Source: Paenibacillus sp. IHBB 10380 (GTDB lineage: Bacteria; Bacillota; Bacilli; Paenibacillales; Paenibacillaceae). From it: a stretch of DNA of 64,000 bases. A program made the translations under genes and the position numbers. Under the pieces are notes generated by a model. The model made no database searches and was not told where the DNA came from. It saw only the letters and a program-made list of their open reading frames with translations. This document shows, piece after piece, positions 50,498-60,227 of the stretch. Position 1 is the first letter of the stretch; each line of letters opens with the position of its first letter. The stretch is from positions 682,001-746,000 of the forward strand of contig NZ_CP010976.1 in assembly GCF_000949425.1 (NCBI RefSeq). The letters are read 5' to 3'.

Positions 50498-51621
50498 ATG
50501 AAGCAATTGGCGAGCAAGAGGCCATGAAATGTGGCGGTTGCGGGATTACTCTGCAAACGCAGCAACCTGACTTACCGGGCTTTGTACCGGAGAAAGCGTT
50601 GGAACAAGAACCTATCATTTGCCAGCGTTGTTTTCGTATCAAAAATTACAATGAATCATCATCCGTTACTGTAGATCAGAATGAATTTCTGAAGCTACTT
50701 AGCCAGATTGGCAATAAGGATGCACTCGTTATTCATATCGTAGATCTATTTGATTTCGAGGGTAGTATGATTTCGGGATTACAGCGTTTTGTAGGGAATA
50801 ACCCTGTGATTCTTGTTGTAAATAAGATTGATCTTCTTCCCAAAGTAACGAACTGGAATAAGCTCAAGAATTGGGTGCAGAAGCAAGCAAAGGAACATGG
50901 ACTGAAGACAGAAGAAATCATCCTCTGCAGTGCCAAGAAGAATCAAGGTTTCGATAGATTGCTTGAGACGATGAATTCTTTACGCGGTGATCGGGATGTA
51001 TATGTAGTAGGAGCAACCAATGTTGGTAAATCAACATTGATTAATCGTCTTATTAGAGACTACAGCGATCTAGAGGAAGAATTGACGACTTCACGGTACC
51101 CAGGGACAACATTAGATATGGTAAATATACCCATTGATGATGGACATCATATTATTGATACTCCGGGTATTGTTTACCCTTGGCGTTTCAGTGAGATTGT
51201 GAGTCGTGAGGATCTTGGAGCAACGATGCCTGAGAATCCACTCAAACCACTGGTGTATCAGCTAAATGAGGGTCAGACGTTATTCTTTGGAGCCATGGCG
51301 CGATTTGACTTTATCCAAGGAGAACGTCAATCATTCACATGTTTCCTTAGCAATCGAATTGGTATACATCGTACGAAATTAGAACGTGCAGATTCACTGT
51401 ATGCGGATCATGCGGGTGAGATATTATCTCCTCCGAACGTTGAGAATCTTCCAAAGCTCCCAGAGTGGATAAGACATGAAATTCGAATTAAACGGGGATC
51501 ACGTTCCGATGTATTTATTTCTGGATTAGGCTGGGTCAAAATTAACAGTGATCAAGGTGCTACGATTGCAGTACATGCACCTCGCGGTATTAAAGTGCTA
51601 ACTAGACCTTCTTTGATATAG
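50494..51621 (+). CDS. yqeH: YqeH, circularly permuted ribosome-assembly GTPase
   Basis: 375 residues from the ATG at 50494 (GAGGAGG upstream, overlapping the yqeG stop); an ATG at 50470 is less likely. N-terminal zinc finger 'MKCGGCG...IICQRCF', then the G motifs in permuted order: G4 'VVNKIDLLPK', G5 'CSAKKNQG', G1 'VVGATNVGKSTLINRLI', G3 'HIIDTPGIVYP'. It is needed for 30S subunit (16S rRNA) maturation. Confidence 0.95.
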   Translation: MNEAIGEQEAMKCGGCGITLQTQQPDLPGFVPEKALEQEPIICQRCFRIKNYNESSSVTVDQNEFLKLLSQIGNKDALVIHIVDLFDFEGSMISGLQRFVGNNPVILVVNKIDLLPKVTNWNKLKNWVQKQAKEHGLKTEEIILCSAKKNQGFDRLLETMNSLRGDRDVYVVGATNVGKSTLINRLIRDYSDLEEELTTSRYPGTTLDMVNIPIDDGHHIIDTPGIVYPWRFSEIVSREDLGATMPENPLKPLVYQLNEGQTLFFGAMARFDFIQGERQSFTCFLSNRIGIHRTKLERADSLYADHAGEILSPPNVENLPKLPEWIRHEIRIKRGSRSDVFISGLGWVKINSDQGATIAVHAPRGIKVLTRPSLI

Positions 51622-51651
51622 ATTAAATCATGGGAAGGTGGTGGATAAGCC

Positions 51652-52521
51652 ATGAAAGAGTTATGGAGTGATATACCAACTAATGGGGATTCCATGCTTC
51701 TAGCGGTTATTGGCGATCCAATCCGTCATTCCAAGTCCCCCGCTATGCACAATGCAGCTTTAGCCGCACTTGGAATAGAGGGGGAGTATTGGCCTCTTCA
51801 TGTGGTTCGGGATGATTTAGGACACGCGATAAATCAGATCAAGAAACTTGGATTCCGGGGTATCAACGTAACGATTCCGCATAAAATAGAAGTAATGGCA
51901 TATTTGGACATCATCGATGATTCAGCTCATATCATTGGAGCTGTTAACACCATTGTGAATAATAACGGAGTTCTAACAGGCTACAACACCGATGGGATAG
52001 GTTATGTCCGTTCACTCAAGGACGAAGCTATGGCAGATTTATGTGGTAAGCGGATCATGGTCTTAGGAGCAGGTGGGGCTGCGCGTGGGATTATCCATGC
52101 TCTATCTCAAGAAGATCCTGAGACTCTGATCATTGCTAATCGTTCGGAAGACAAGGCAATTCAGATGGAAAACGAATGGAAGTCTCTAGTGAGCATTCGT
52201 GGAATCAGTATGGATAAGGTATCTTCCTATTTACCTGACATGGATGTCATTATAAACACAACATCTGTAGGTATGTATCCTCATATTTCAGCTGTACCCA
52301 TCGATCCAGACGGAATTCCTTCAGGAATTGTGGTCAGTGATTTAATTTATAATCCATTGAACACGGAATTACTGAAAAGAAGTCAGGACAGAGGGTGCAT
52401 CATACACGGTGGACTTGGGATGTTCGTGAATCAAGGTGCATATGCGCTTGAGTATTGGACTGGCGTGCCAGCTCCAGTAGAAGTGATGCGACAAGCCGTG
52501 CTGGATAGTCTCCAGAGCTGA
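51652..52521 (+). CDS. aroE: Shikimate dehydrogenase
   Basis: 289 residues. The substrate end has 'AVIGDPIRHSKSPAMHNAAL' and the catalytic Lys in 'INVTIPHKIEVMAYLD'; the NADP domain has 'MVLGAGGAARGIIHALSQED' and 'NRSEDKAIQM'. It reduces 3-dehydroshikimate to shikimate in aromatic amino-acid synthesis. Third gene of the yqeG block. Confidence 0.95.
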   Translation: MKELWSDIPTNGDSMLLAVIGDPIRHSKSPAMHNAALAALGIEGEYWPLHVVRDDLGHAINQIKKLGFRGINVTIPHKIEVMAYLDIIDDSAHIIGAVNTIVNNNGVLTGYNTDGIGYVRSLKDEAMADLCGKRIMVLGAGGAARGIIHALSQEDPETLIIANRSEDKAIQMENEWKSLVSIRGISMDKVSSYLPDMDVIINTTSVGMYPHISAVPIDPDGIPSGIVVSDLIYNPLNTELLKRSQDRGCIIHGGLGMFVNQGAYALEYWTGVPAPVEVMRQAVLDSLQS

Positions 52522-52568
52522 TAAAGGCAATTGAAATAATATATGAAATTAAGGAGTTTTGACATTAC

Positions 52569-52859
52569 ATGTTAACTGGACAACAAAAACGTTACCTTCG
52601 TTCCCTTGCACATCACCTAGATCCTGTCTTTCAAGTAGGTAAAGGGGGAACTAACGATCATCTCATCCGTCATATCGAAGAAGCGATAGAGAAGCGGGAA
52701 TTGATGAAAGTGACCGTATTTAATAGTGCTCATGAAGATCGGAATGTGATCGCAGCAGAACTTGCTGAAAAATCGGGTTCAGAATTAGTACAAGTCATTG
52801 GAAAAGTGATTGTATTATACAAAGAATCTAAGGATAATAAACAAATTCAACTGCCTTAA
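52569..52859 (+). CDS. yhbY: YhbY-family RNA-binding protein
   Basis: 96 residues of the CRM-domain family: 'LTGQQKRYLRSLAHHLDPVF', 'VGKGGTNDHLIRHIEEAIEK' with the GxxG loop (KGGTND) and 'VQVIGKVIVLYKESKDNKQI'. It binds pre-ribosomal RNA. AAGGAG is found 15 bases upstream of the ATG. It lies between aroE and nadD, the conserved order. Confidence 0.93.
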   Translation: MLTGQQKRYLRSLAHHLDPVFQVGKGGTNDHLIRHIEEAIEKRELMKVTVFNSAHEDRNVIAAELAEKSGSELVQVIGKVIVLYKESKDNKQIQLP

Positions 52860-52875
52860 GGTAGGGGGAGTAACC

Positions 52876-53460
52876 ATGAAGATAGGTATCATGGGTGGAA
52901 CTTTCGATCCGATTCATATAGGGCACCTGTTGGCGGCGGAATCTGCCAGAGACTCTTTTCAATTGGATGGAATCTGGTTTATGCCAAGTCACATTCCACC
53001 TCACAAAGAGATCGCTGGAGCAACAGGAGAGCAGCGCTTAACGATGGTAGCTGCTGCTATTGCGGATCATCCTTCTTTTCGAATGATTGATTTGGAAGTG
53101 CGTAGGGGTGGTATTTCATATACCATGGATACGATCAAAGAGCTTCAGCAAACCTATACAGAAGTGAATTTCCATTTCATTATTGGTGCCGATATGGTCA
53201 ATTATTTACCTAAGTGGGATCGAATTGAGGAATTGTCACAGATGATCACCTTTATTGGTGTAGGGCGTCCGGGATCCTCCTTAGAAATTGATGCATTACC
53301 TTCATATTTACAAGGTAAAGTACTCCTAGCTGACATGCCACTTGTGGATATTTCTTCGACTGAGATAAGAGAAAGGGCTATGTCGGGTCACTCGATTCGG
53401 TATATGGTCCCAGAACCTGTACATGAATATATCGTAAGGAGCGGGATTTATGAGATATAG
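52876..53460 (+). CDS. nadD: Nicotinate-nucleotide adenylyltransferase
   Basis: 194 residues from the ATG at 52876 (AGGGGGAG upstream). Nucleotidyltransferase motif 'IGIMGGTFDPIHIGHLLAAE' (HxGH) and the C-terminal 'MPLVDISSTEIRERAMSGHS' (ISSTxIR). It makes nicotinate adenine dinucleotide in NAD synthesis. It overlaps yqeK by 11 bases. Confidence 0.95.
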   Translation: MKIGIMGGTFDPIHIGHLLAAESARDSFQLDGIWFMPSHIPPHKEIAGATGEQRLTMVAAAIADHPSFRMIDLEVRRGGISYTMDTIKELQQTYTEVNFHFIIGADMVNYLPKWDRIEELSQMITFIGVGRPGSSLEIDALPSYLQGKVLLADMPLVDISSTEIRERAMSGHSIRYMVPEPVHEYIVRSGIYEI

Positions 53461-54028
53461 TCGTGATCAACTCATTGAAGCTGTGTCCTCGCAAATGCCA
53501 GAGAAGCGCTGGCAGCATACACAGGGTGTTATGGATTCAGCCATAAAGCTGGCTCATCAATATGGTGCTGATGCAGAGAAAGCTGAGTTGTCTTCTATAC
53601 TACATGATGTGGCAAAGTATTGGCCTGTACAGAAATTGAAGAGCGTATTACAAGATAAGCAATTATCGAATGAACTCCTGTTATATAGCAAACAATTGTG
53701 GCATGCTGAAGTAGGGGCATATGTAGCAAAGTATGATTATGGAATGGATGATATTGAGGTGCTAGATGCTATTCGTTATCATACATCAGGCCGTATTGGA
53801 ATGACCTTGATGGACAAGATTGTATGCCTAGCTGACTATATCGAACCTGGAAGAGATTACCCTGGTGTGAATAATATTCGGGAACTCGCCAACCATAGTT
53901 TAGAAGAGGGTCTTGTGGCCGGTTTTGATTCCACAATAACGCTGTTAGTATCACGAAAACAAATTATTTATCCGTTAACTGTATTGGCACGTAATGATTT
54001 AATTAAGCAATTGGAGGCGAATTCATGA
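53450..54028 (+). CDS. yqeK: YqeK, HD-domain Ap4A hydrolase
   Basis: 192 residues. HD-domain ligands are in 'EKRWQHTQGVMDSAIKLAHQ', 'SSILHDVAKYWPVQKLKSVL', 'LWHAEVGAYVAKYDYGMDD' and 'DKIVCLADYIEPGRDYPGVN'. Family members hydrolyse diadenosine tetraphosphate symmetrically. Its start lies inside nadD and its stop overlaps rsfS (ATGA). Confidence 0.93.
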   Translation: MRYSRDQLIEAVSSQMPEKRWQHTQGVMDSAIKLAHQYGADAEKAELSSILHDVAKYWPVQKLKSVLQDKQLSNELLLYSKQLWHAEVGAYVAKYDYGMDDIEVLDAIRYHTSGRIGMTLMDKIVCLADYIEPGRDYPGVNNIRELANHSLEEGLVAGFDSTITLLVSRKQIIYPLTVLARNDLIKQLEANS

Positions 54029-54381
54029 TTCAAAAATTTATTGAACCTAAAGAATTGTTAAGTATGGCGGTAGCTGGTGCGGAAGATAAGAAGGCGCAGA
54101 ACGTTGTTGTCCTAGATTTAAGAGGAATATCACTTATTGCAGATTACTTCGTAATCTGTCACGGTAACTCGGATGTACAGGTACAGTCGATCGCAACTGA
54201 AATTCGTAAGCGTGCCATGGATGCCGGATCTACGATTCGTGGTATAGAGGGAATGGACTCTGCGCGTTGGGTACTTATGGATCTAGGTGATGTTATTGTC
54301 CATATCTTCCATCGTGATGAGCGTGAGTTCTATAACATTGAACGGTTATGGACTGACGCCAAGGTCGTGGAGAACGTATGA
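54025..54381 (+). CDS. rsfS: Ribosomal silencing factor RsfS
   Basis: 118 residues: 'AEDKKAQNVVVLDLRGISLI', 'ADYFVICHGNSDVQVQSIAT' and 'GIEGMDSARWVLMDLGDVIV' followed by HIFHRDEREFYNIERLW. It binds ribosomal protein uL14 and blocks subunit joining in starved cells. ATGA overlaps join it to both neighbours. Confidence 0.95.
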   Translation: MIQKFIEPKELLSMAVAGAEDKKAQNVVVLDLRGISLIADYFVICHGNSDVQVQSIATEIRKRAMDAGSTIRGIEGMDSARWVLMDLGDVIVHIFHRDEREFYNIERLWTDAKVVENV

Positions 54382-55286
54382 GTTTAGTCGCGGGTACAAT
54401 TGTCTCGCTTGAAGTGGCCCGTGAAGTATCTCCGTATGGTTTTTTTCTATACGGGGATGATTTTGATGTGCTGCTACACTATACAGAAATCACTAAGGAG
54501 ATCAAACCTGGTGATATTTTGGACGTATTTATTTTCTTCGATACGGAAGATCGATTAGCTGCGACAATGAAGGTGCCTTATTTGACTTTGGGTGAGACGG
54601 CGAAACTGGTCGTTGCAGATATACATCCACGGATGGGCTGTTTCTTGGAGATGGGTCTAGGACGGCAACTACTACTACCGATTCGGGAACTACCTGAAAT
54701 TAAAGAGCTGCATCCTCGGGTCGGAGATTCTGTATTTGTTACGATGGAACACGATAAGCAGGGTCGGCTATTAGCTAAGTTAGCTGGAGAATATGAACTG
54801 GCTCCTTTATCCTTTAATGCTCCTGATTCATGGTTGAATCAATGGGTGACGGCGACGGTATATAAGACATTACAGATGGGGACGTTTGTACTTGTTGATG
54901 GCGGCGTGGTGGGTTTCGGTGTCATTGGTCTGATCCATTCTACTGAACGGACAAGGATGCTTCGTCTTGGCGAGGAAGTGCAAGCGCGGATTAGCCATAT
55001 TCGTGAAGATGGTCGTGTTAACCTCTCTATGGCTCCTCTCAAGGAAATTGGTAGAGATATAGACGCTGATCGATTGTTAACCTTTTTGAAGGAACGTCCA
55101 GGTGGAGGAATGCCCTATTCTGATGCTACGCCACCAGATATTATCAAAGAGCGTTTCGGCATTAGCAAAGCCGCTTTCAAACGAGCTATGGGTAAATTGT
55201 TGAAGGAAGGTCTGATTGTTCAGAAGGAGAATTGGACATACCTAGTCAATCCAGAATCTGAGCAAGGAAACGAAGAACAATCATAA
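54378..55286 (+). CDS. cvfB: CvfB-type S1 RNA-binding protein
   Basis: 302 residues. Three S1-like OB domains ('GTIVSLEVAREVSPYGFFLY', 'LVVADIHPRMGCFLEMGLGR', 'TVYKTLQMGTFVLVDGGVVG') and a C-terminal winged helix 'ITKAAFKRAMGKLLKEG'-like, here 'KERFGISKAAFKRAMGKLLK'. The family is RNA-binding; the S. aureus CvfB affects virulence gene expression. Its presence between rsfS and yqeM is known in Paenibacillus-type genomes as far as I recall. ATGA overlap with rsfS. Confidence 0.87.
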   Translation: MSLVAGTIVSLEVAREVSPYGFFLYGDDFDVLLHYTEITKEIKPGDILDVFIFFDTEDRLAATMKVPYLTLGETAKLVVADIHPRMGCFLEMGLGRQLLLPIRELPEIKELHPRVGDSVFVTMEHDKQGRLLAKLAGEYELAPLSFNAPDSWLNQWVTATVYKTLQMGTFVLVDGGVVGFGVIGLIHSTERTRMLRLGEEVQARISHIREDGRVNLSMAPLKEIGRDIDADRLLTFLKERPGGGMPYSDATPPDIIKERFGISKAAFKRAMGKLLKEGLIVQKENWTYLVNPESEQGNEEQS

Positions 55287-55339
55287 CCTTGATATCATAT
55301 TGAGGTTTCGGTAGTTATTAGAAAGAGTGGTGTGTCATC

Positions 55340-56110
55340 ATGTCATCCTACCGAAAATTTGCATATGTATACGATGAATTAATGGAGGACATGCCGTATC
55401 CTGATTGGATACGTTTTGCGCAAACGGCTTGGGAGAAACATGGAATGCCCCACAGTGTAGTCGAGTTAGGTTGCGGAACGGGGAGCATTACCATTCCTTT
55501 GGTTAATTCAGGATTTGAAGTGACGGGAATAGACTTGTCTGCGGATATGCTCGCTGTTGCACGTGGCAAAATGGATGGGACTCCACAGGGTAAACGTCTT
55601 TTTCGTGAAGGCAGTATTCGCTGGGTCCAGCAAAACATGACGGAATGGGAGCTTCCAGAGTCTGTGGATTCCGTCATTTCTTTTTGCGATTGTATCAATT
55701 ACTTGCTGGATGAAGAAGATATTAAATCGACGTTTGCTCGTACATACAGTGGCCTTAAACCGGGTGGAACTTTTCTCTTCGATGTACATCATCCTCGTAC
55801 GATTCAGCGTTATGATGATGAACAGCCCTTCGTGTATGATGATCCTTCTGTGTCCTATATTTGGACTTGTGATCTTGATGTCCCACGATGTGAGATTGAG
55901 CATCATTTGAGCATTTTCGCGCGAGATGAACAGGGCAGTGATCAATATCGCCGATTCGAAGAAATTCATGTGCAGCGGGCCTATGATCCTGATTGGATGA
56001 AAGTAGAGCTTATAAAGGCTGGCTTTCGTGATGTGAAATGCTATGCTGATTTTAAATGGATTGAAGCAGAAGATGATGCTCAGCGGCTATTCTATGTAGC
56101 TGTAAAGTGA
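55340..56110 (+). CDS. yqeM: YqeM-type class I SAM-dependent methyltransferase
   Basis: 256 residues. SAM motif I 'SVVELGCGTGSITIPLVNSG' (about 40-60), motif II 'VTGIDLSADMLAVARGKM' and 'SVDSVISFCDCINYLLDEED', 'GLKPGGTFLFDVHHP'. The substrate is not known; the position after rsfS is that of B. subtilis yqeM. AGAGTGGTG lies upstream of the ATG. A strong terminator closes the yqeG-yqeM block. Confidence 0.88.
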   Translation: MSSYRKFAYVYDELMEDMPYPDWIRFAQTAWEKHGMPHSVVELGCGTGSITIPLVNSGFEVTGIDLSADMLAVARGKMDGTPQGKRLFREGSIRWVQQNMTEWELPESVDSVISFCDCINYLLDEEDIKSTFARTYSGLKPGGTFLFDVHHPRTIQRYDDEQPFVYDDPSVSYIWTCDLDVPRCEIEHHLSIFARDEQGSDQYRRFEEIHVQRAYDPDWMKVELIKAGFRDVKCYADFKWIEAEDDAQRLFYVAVK

Positions 56111-56142
56111 AACGCTGATCAGTTCTTATATAAGCTTGAGAG

Positions 56143-56174
56143 AGGGTTCCTGAATTATTCAGGAACCCTTTTTA
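56143..56174 (+). terminator. Terminator of the yqeG-yqeM block
   Basis: AGGGTTCCTGA / TCAGGAACCCTTTTT with a 5-base loop. Confidence 0.92.
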
Positions 56175-56289
56175 TTGATTAGGGATAAGTTACTAGAGCT
56201 GTTATAATATTAGAACTGAAGTATTCTCTTTAAGCAAATGTGTTAGAATATTAACAAATCTTCATAAATTGAGGTCGGGAGACGATATC

Positions 56290-57009
56290 ATGGAACTCAA
56301 GAATAGAACAGCGATTATTACAGGTGCAGGTAAAGGGATTGGGCTTGCGATTGCAACCTCGCTTGCCCAAGAAGGTGTGCATCTTGGACTCATCGCAAGA
56401 ACGGCGACTGATTTGGAAATGCTGCGGGACTCTTTAGTTGCCAAGTATGGTATTAAAGTTAGCATTGCGACAGCAGATGTGTCAGTGCAGAGTGATGTGG
56501 ATACGGCTGTAGCAGCGCTTAAGGAGCAGTTAGGGACGATTGATATTCTAATTAACAATGCAGGAATTGCGGAGTTCGGCACGCTGCTTGAGATGGAGCC
56601 GGAAGTATGGGAAAGAATAATGCAGGTCAATTTGATGGGTACATATTATGTAACTCGTGCAGTGCTTCCAACGATGATCGAGCAGAATATGGGTAATATC
56701 ATTAATGTGGCATCTACTGCAGGAGAGAAAGGATTTGCTACAGGTTCTGCGTATTGTGCATCCAAATTTGCTGTACTAGGCTTGACTGAATCCGTACTAC
56801 AGGAAGTTCGCAAATTTAATATCCGTGTTGTTGCTCTAACTCCAAGTACTGTAAATACGGATTTAGCTCGTAATGCAGGTCTTAAAGTCGGAGATGAAGA
56901 TCGAATGATGCAACCAGAAGATGTGGCTGAGTTAGCCTTGGCAACACTTAAGCTACCTCAGCGTGTTTTTGTGAAGACAGCAGGACTATGGACGACTAAT
57001 CCACAATAA
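56290..57009 (+). CDS. Short-chain dehydrogenase/reductase (FabG-like)
   Basis: 239 residues from the ATG at 56290; the frame runs open to 56269 without a good site. Classical SDR: cofactor motif 'IITGAGKGIGLAIATSLAQE' (residues 8-27), 'INNAGIAEF' (about 90) and the catalytic set Ser-Tyr-Lys in 'VASTAGEKGFATGSAYCASK'. NADPH preference is likely. It is similar to the 3-ketoacyl-ACP reductase-like proteins of B. subtilis but not in a fab operon, so the substrate is open. Monocistronic. Confidence 0.87.
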   Translation: MELKNRTAIITGAGKGIGLAIATSLAQEGVHLGLIARTATDLEMLRDSLVAKYGIKVSIATADVSVQSDVDTAVAALKEQLGTIDILINNAGIAEFGTLLEMEPEVWERIMQVNLMGTYYVTRAVLPTMIEQNMGNIINVASTAGEKGFATGSAYCASKFAVLGLTESVLQEVRKFNIRVVALTPSTVNTDLARNAGLKVGDEDRMMQPEDVAELALATLKLPQRVFVKTAGLWTTNPQ

Positions 57010-57035
57010 AAGGTTTATTGTATAGATTATAAACT

Positions 57036-57070
57036 AAATAAGCCTTGGACCCTTTGGTCCAAGGCTTATT
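57036..57070. terminator. Bidirectional terminator between the SDR gene and a small convergent gene
   Basis: AAATAAGCCTTGGACC / GGTCCAAGGCTTATTT, a 16-bp stem with a 3-4 base loop. Confidence 0.9.
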
Positions 57071-57104
57071 TCAATCTGGCTTACGTTTTGAATCTTCCCA
57101 ACCT

Positions 57105-57263
57105 CTAACGATGTTCGACCAGGTCAATAGCTCCTAACACGATGTGCGCGAGACCAAAACCTAGAGCTCCATACGCAGCAAGTTTATACTTGCTTCCAAG
57201 CAGTGCAGCGCTAGATGCAGATACTACAGTTCCAAGAACAGTAGGAATCATTCCTTCACGCAT
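57105..57263 (-). CDS. 52-residue hydrophobic membrane protein
   Basis: Begins MREGMIPTVLGTVVSASSAA and ends 'GLAHIVLGAIDLVEHR'. Two short hydrophobic, glycine/alanine-rich helices separated by GSKYK. GGGAG lies 7 bases before the ATG on the minus strand. Proteins with the same ends occur in Paenibacillus as far as I recall, sometimes mis-named asparagine synthase. Function unknown; conservation of 'GLAHIVLGAIDL' suggests a real gene. Confidence 0.6.
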   Translation of the reverse strand: MREGMIPTVLGTVVSASSAALLGSKYKLAAYGALGFGLAHIVLGAIDLVEHR

Positions 57264-57392
57264 GTAATCACTCCCTTAGATTGAATTGGAAAGACAAATA
57301 TTAGTCTTAGTCTAGAGGGGAGTATTTATGCATAAAAGTGATGTGTGCATATTCTCTTTATATTACATTCAAAGTTGAAGAGGATACGATCA

Positions 57393-57421
57393 TTGACTTG
57401 ATCGTGTTTATTCTATATAAT
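57393..57421 (+). promoter_or_regulatory. Sigma-A promoter of the leuS T-box transcript
   Basis: TTGACT (57393-57398), 17-base spacer, TATAAT (57416-57421). Transcription would begin near 57430, just before the T-box leader. Confidence 0.85.
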
Positions 57422-57439
57422 ATGTTCATTAAATTGAAT

Positions 57440-57704
57440 ATTTTAAACGTTGATGAGGAGTACTAATTTCGAAATATCACTCAGAGAGCCGACGATGGGT
57501 GCAAGTCGGTTGATAAATTGAAATGAACTTACCTCGGAGTCATGATATGAATGGAGAAGTTCCCGTGAAATATCATCGTTTTACCCACGTTAAGGGTGTA
57601 AAGTGAGTGGAGAACAAAGAATGTATTCCGCTAACTAGGGTGGTACCACGGGAATCAAACCTCTCGTCCCTAGCGATTATACGCTAAGGATGAGAGGTTT
57701 TTTT
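57440..57704 (+). ncRNA. T-box leader controlling leuS
   Basis: Stem I contains the AGAGAGCCGACGATGGGTGC / AAGTCGG module (57483-57509); the specifier loop reads GAA-CTT-ACC with a leucine codon CTT at 57528-57530. The T-box itself, AACTAGGGTGGTACCACGGG, is at 57633-57652 and the competing terminator (CCTCTC.TCC.TAGCG / CGCTA.GGATGAGAGG, then T7) at 57657-57704. Uncharged tRNA-Leu would stabilise the antiterminator and switch on leuS. Confidence 0.93.
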
Positions 57705-57788
57705 GATGGGTACATATTATGAATGGTCATTGTCCAGACACGCTACATACTTGATTATGTGTATGATTTCGAAGGAGGAGCAAAAGTA

Positions 57789-60227
57789 ATGAGTGAACAA
57801 CAACAGAATCATGGCTATCAGCCACAAACAATTGAACCGAAATGGCAACAGTATTGGGAAGATAATCAAACGTTTAAGACAGGTGAAGATCCAGAGAAAC
57901 CCAAATTTTATGCATTGGATATGTTCCCTTATCCATCAGGATCGGGGCTACATGTAGGGCATCCAGAGGGATACACGGCAACAGATATCATATCACGGTA
58001 TAAACGGATGCGCGGTTACAATGTACTTCACCCTATGGGCTGGGATGCTTTTGGATTGCCTGCTGAGCAGCATGCACTAGACACAGGAGAACATCCAAAG
58101 CATATTACGGTTAAGAACATTAACAATTTCCGTCGCCAGATTAAGTCATTAGGTTTCTCGTATGATTGGGACCGTGAGATTAGTACAACAGATCCAGAGT
58201 ATTATAAATGGACACAATGGATATTCATTCAGCTGTATAACAAGGGGCTAGCTTACATAGCTGAGGTGCCGGTAAACTGGTGTCCTGCACTAGGTACGGT
58301 CCTTGCAAATGAAGAAGTTATAGATGGTCTTAGTGAGCGTGGAGGTCATCCAGTTGTTCGTAAACCGATGAGACAGTGGATGCTGAAGATTACAGAATAC
58401 GCAGATCGTCTGTTGGATGATTTGGAGGAATTGGATTGGTCTGAGAGTATTAAAGATATGCAACGGAACTGGATTGGTAAATCCAAAGGTGCCGAAGTGA
58501 AATTTGATATTGAAGGTCATGATGCTCAATTAGCGGTCTTTACAACTCGACCGGATACTTTATTCGGCGCAAGTTACTGTGTTCTAGCTCCAGAGCATGA
58601 ATTCGTGACTAAGATTACAACAGAAGAGCAACTGGCAGCAGTAGAGGCCTATAAGACTCAGGCTTCGCACAAGAGTGATCTGGAACGTACGGACTTAGCT
58701 AAAGATAAGACGGGTGTATTTACAGGAGCCTATGCTATTAACCCAGTGAATGGAGCAAAAGCGCCGATCTGGATCGCAGATTATGTTCTTGCCGGATATG
58801 GAACTGGCGCTATCATGGCTGTACCTGGACATGATTCCCGTGACTGGGAATTTGCCAAACAGTTCGGACTAGAAATCGTGGAAGTGGTTAAAGGCGGTAA
58901 TATTGAAGAAGAGGCTTATAGTGGAGACGGAGAACACGTGAACTCCGAATGGCTGAATGGGCTGCAGAATGTAGAGGCTATTGCAAAAATGATAGCTTGG
59001 CTAGAAGAGAACGGTAAAGGTCAAGGCAAAATAACATATCGTCTGCGTGATTGGTTATTTAGCCGCCAAAGATATTGGGGAGAGCCTATTCCAATCCTTC
59101 ATTTAGAAGATGGAACAATGAAGACCGTTCCCGTGGATCAATTACCGCTTGTCCTACCTGATGTAGATCAAATCAAGCCATCAGGTACGGGAGAGTCACC
59201 TTTGGCTAATGTACTTGATTGGGTAGAGACGACTGACCCTGAGACGGGAATGAAGGCTCGTCGCGAGACGAATACCATGCCTCAGTGGGCAGGAAGCAGC
59301 TGGTATTACCTGCGCTTTATTGACCCGCACAATAATGAAGAGCTATGTTCCAAGGAGAAGCAAAAGCAGTGGCTTCCTGTAGATCTGTATATTGGTGGCG
59401 TAGAACATGCTGTACTTCACTTGTTATATGCACGTTTCTGGCATAAAGTTTTGTATGATCTAGGTATAGTGGATACGAAGGAACCATTCCATAAACTCGT
59501 GAATCAAGGGATGATTTTGGGTACCAACAATGAGAAAATGAGTAAATCACGTGGCAATGTGGTTAATCCAGATGAAATTGTAGAGGGCTACGGTGCAGAT
59601 ACACTACGCATATACGAAATGTTCATGGGACCATTAGAAGTAACTAAGCCATGGAACATTAATGGCGTAGAAGGAAGCCACCGTTTCCTTTCCCGTGTAT
59701 GGCGTCTACTGATTAACGAAGAAGGCAATTTGCATAGTAAAATTGTCGATGGTGAAGGCAACGATGAATTTAAGCGCATATGGCACAAAACTATTAAAAA
59801 AGTAACAGAAGATGTGGATAACTTACGTTTCAATACGGCGATTAGTCAATTAATGATCTTTGTGAATGAAGCATACAAGACTGAAGAGTTGCCACGTGTT
59901 GCTGTAGAGAACTTTGTACAACTGCTGTCCCCTCTGGCACCGCACATTTCCGAGGAATTGTGGCAGCGCCTTGGACATGAGGAGAGCATCACTTATGCAG
60001 AATGGCCAACGTTTGATGAATCTTGGACAGTAGATGCGGAAGTAGAGATTGTCGTGCAAGTGAACGGCAAGATCGTACAACGGACTTTGATTTCCAAAGA
60101 TATGGATCAAGCAGCGATGCAGGCTCATAGTTTGGCTCTTCCAAGTGTTGAGCAAGCAATTGCAGGCAAGTCCATTCGCAAAGTCATTGCTGTTCCAGGT
60201 AAATTGGTCAATATTGTGGTCGGTTAG
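57789..60227 (+). CDS. leuS: Leucyl-tRNA synthetase
   Basis: 812 residues from the ATG at 57789 (AGGAGGAG upstream). Class I signatures HIGH as '[16 protein letters not shown]' and KMSKS as '[18 protein letters not shown]'; the CP1 editing domain has '[20 protein letters not shown]' and '[19 protein letters not shown]'. It charges tRNA-Leu and is controlled by the T-box leader. Its last 20 bases overlap the end of the convergent comER gene. Confidence 0.97.
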   Translation: MSEQQQNHGYQPQTIEPKWQQYWEDNQTFKTGEDPEKPKFYALDMFPYPSGSGLHVGHPEGYTATDIISRYKRMRGYNVLHPMGWDAFGLPAEQHALDTGEHPKHITVKNINNFRRQIKSLGFSYDWDREISTTDPEYYKWTQWIFIQLYNKGLAYIAEVPVNWCPALGTVLANEEVIDGLSERGGHPVVRKPMRQWMLKITEYADRLLDDLEELDWSESIKDMQRNWIGKSKGAEVKFDIEGHDAQLAVFTTRPDTLFGASYCVLAPEHEFVTKITTEEQLAAVEAYKTQASHKSDLERTDLAKDKTGVFTGAYAINPVNGAKAPIWIADYVLAGYGTGAIMAVPGHDSRDWEFAKQFGLEIVEVVKGGNIEEEAYSGDGEHVNSEWLNGLQNVEAIAKMIAWLEENGKGQGKITYRLRDWLFSRQRYWGEPIPILHLEDGTMKTVPVDQLPLVLPDVDQIKPSGTGESPLANVLDWVETTDPETGMKARRETNTMPQWAGSSWYYLRFIDPHNNEELCSKEKQKQWLPVDLYIGGVEHAVLHLLYARFWHKVLYDLGIVDTKEPFHKLVNQGMILGTNNEKMSKSRGNVVNPDEIVEGYGADTLRIYEMFMGPLEVTKPWNINGVEGSHRFLSRVWRLLINEEGNLHSKIVDGEGNDEFKRIWHKTIKKVTEDVDNLRFNTAISQLMIFVNEAYKTEELPRVAVENFVQLLSPLAPHISEELWQRLGHEESITYAEWPTFDESWTVDAEVEIVVQVNGKIVQRTLISKDMDQAAMQAHSLALPSVEQAIAGKSIRKVIAVPGKLVNIVVG

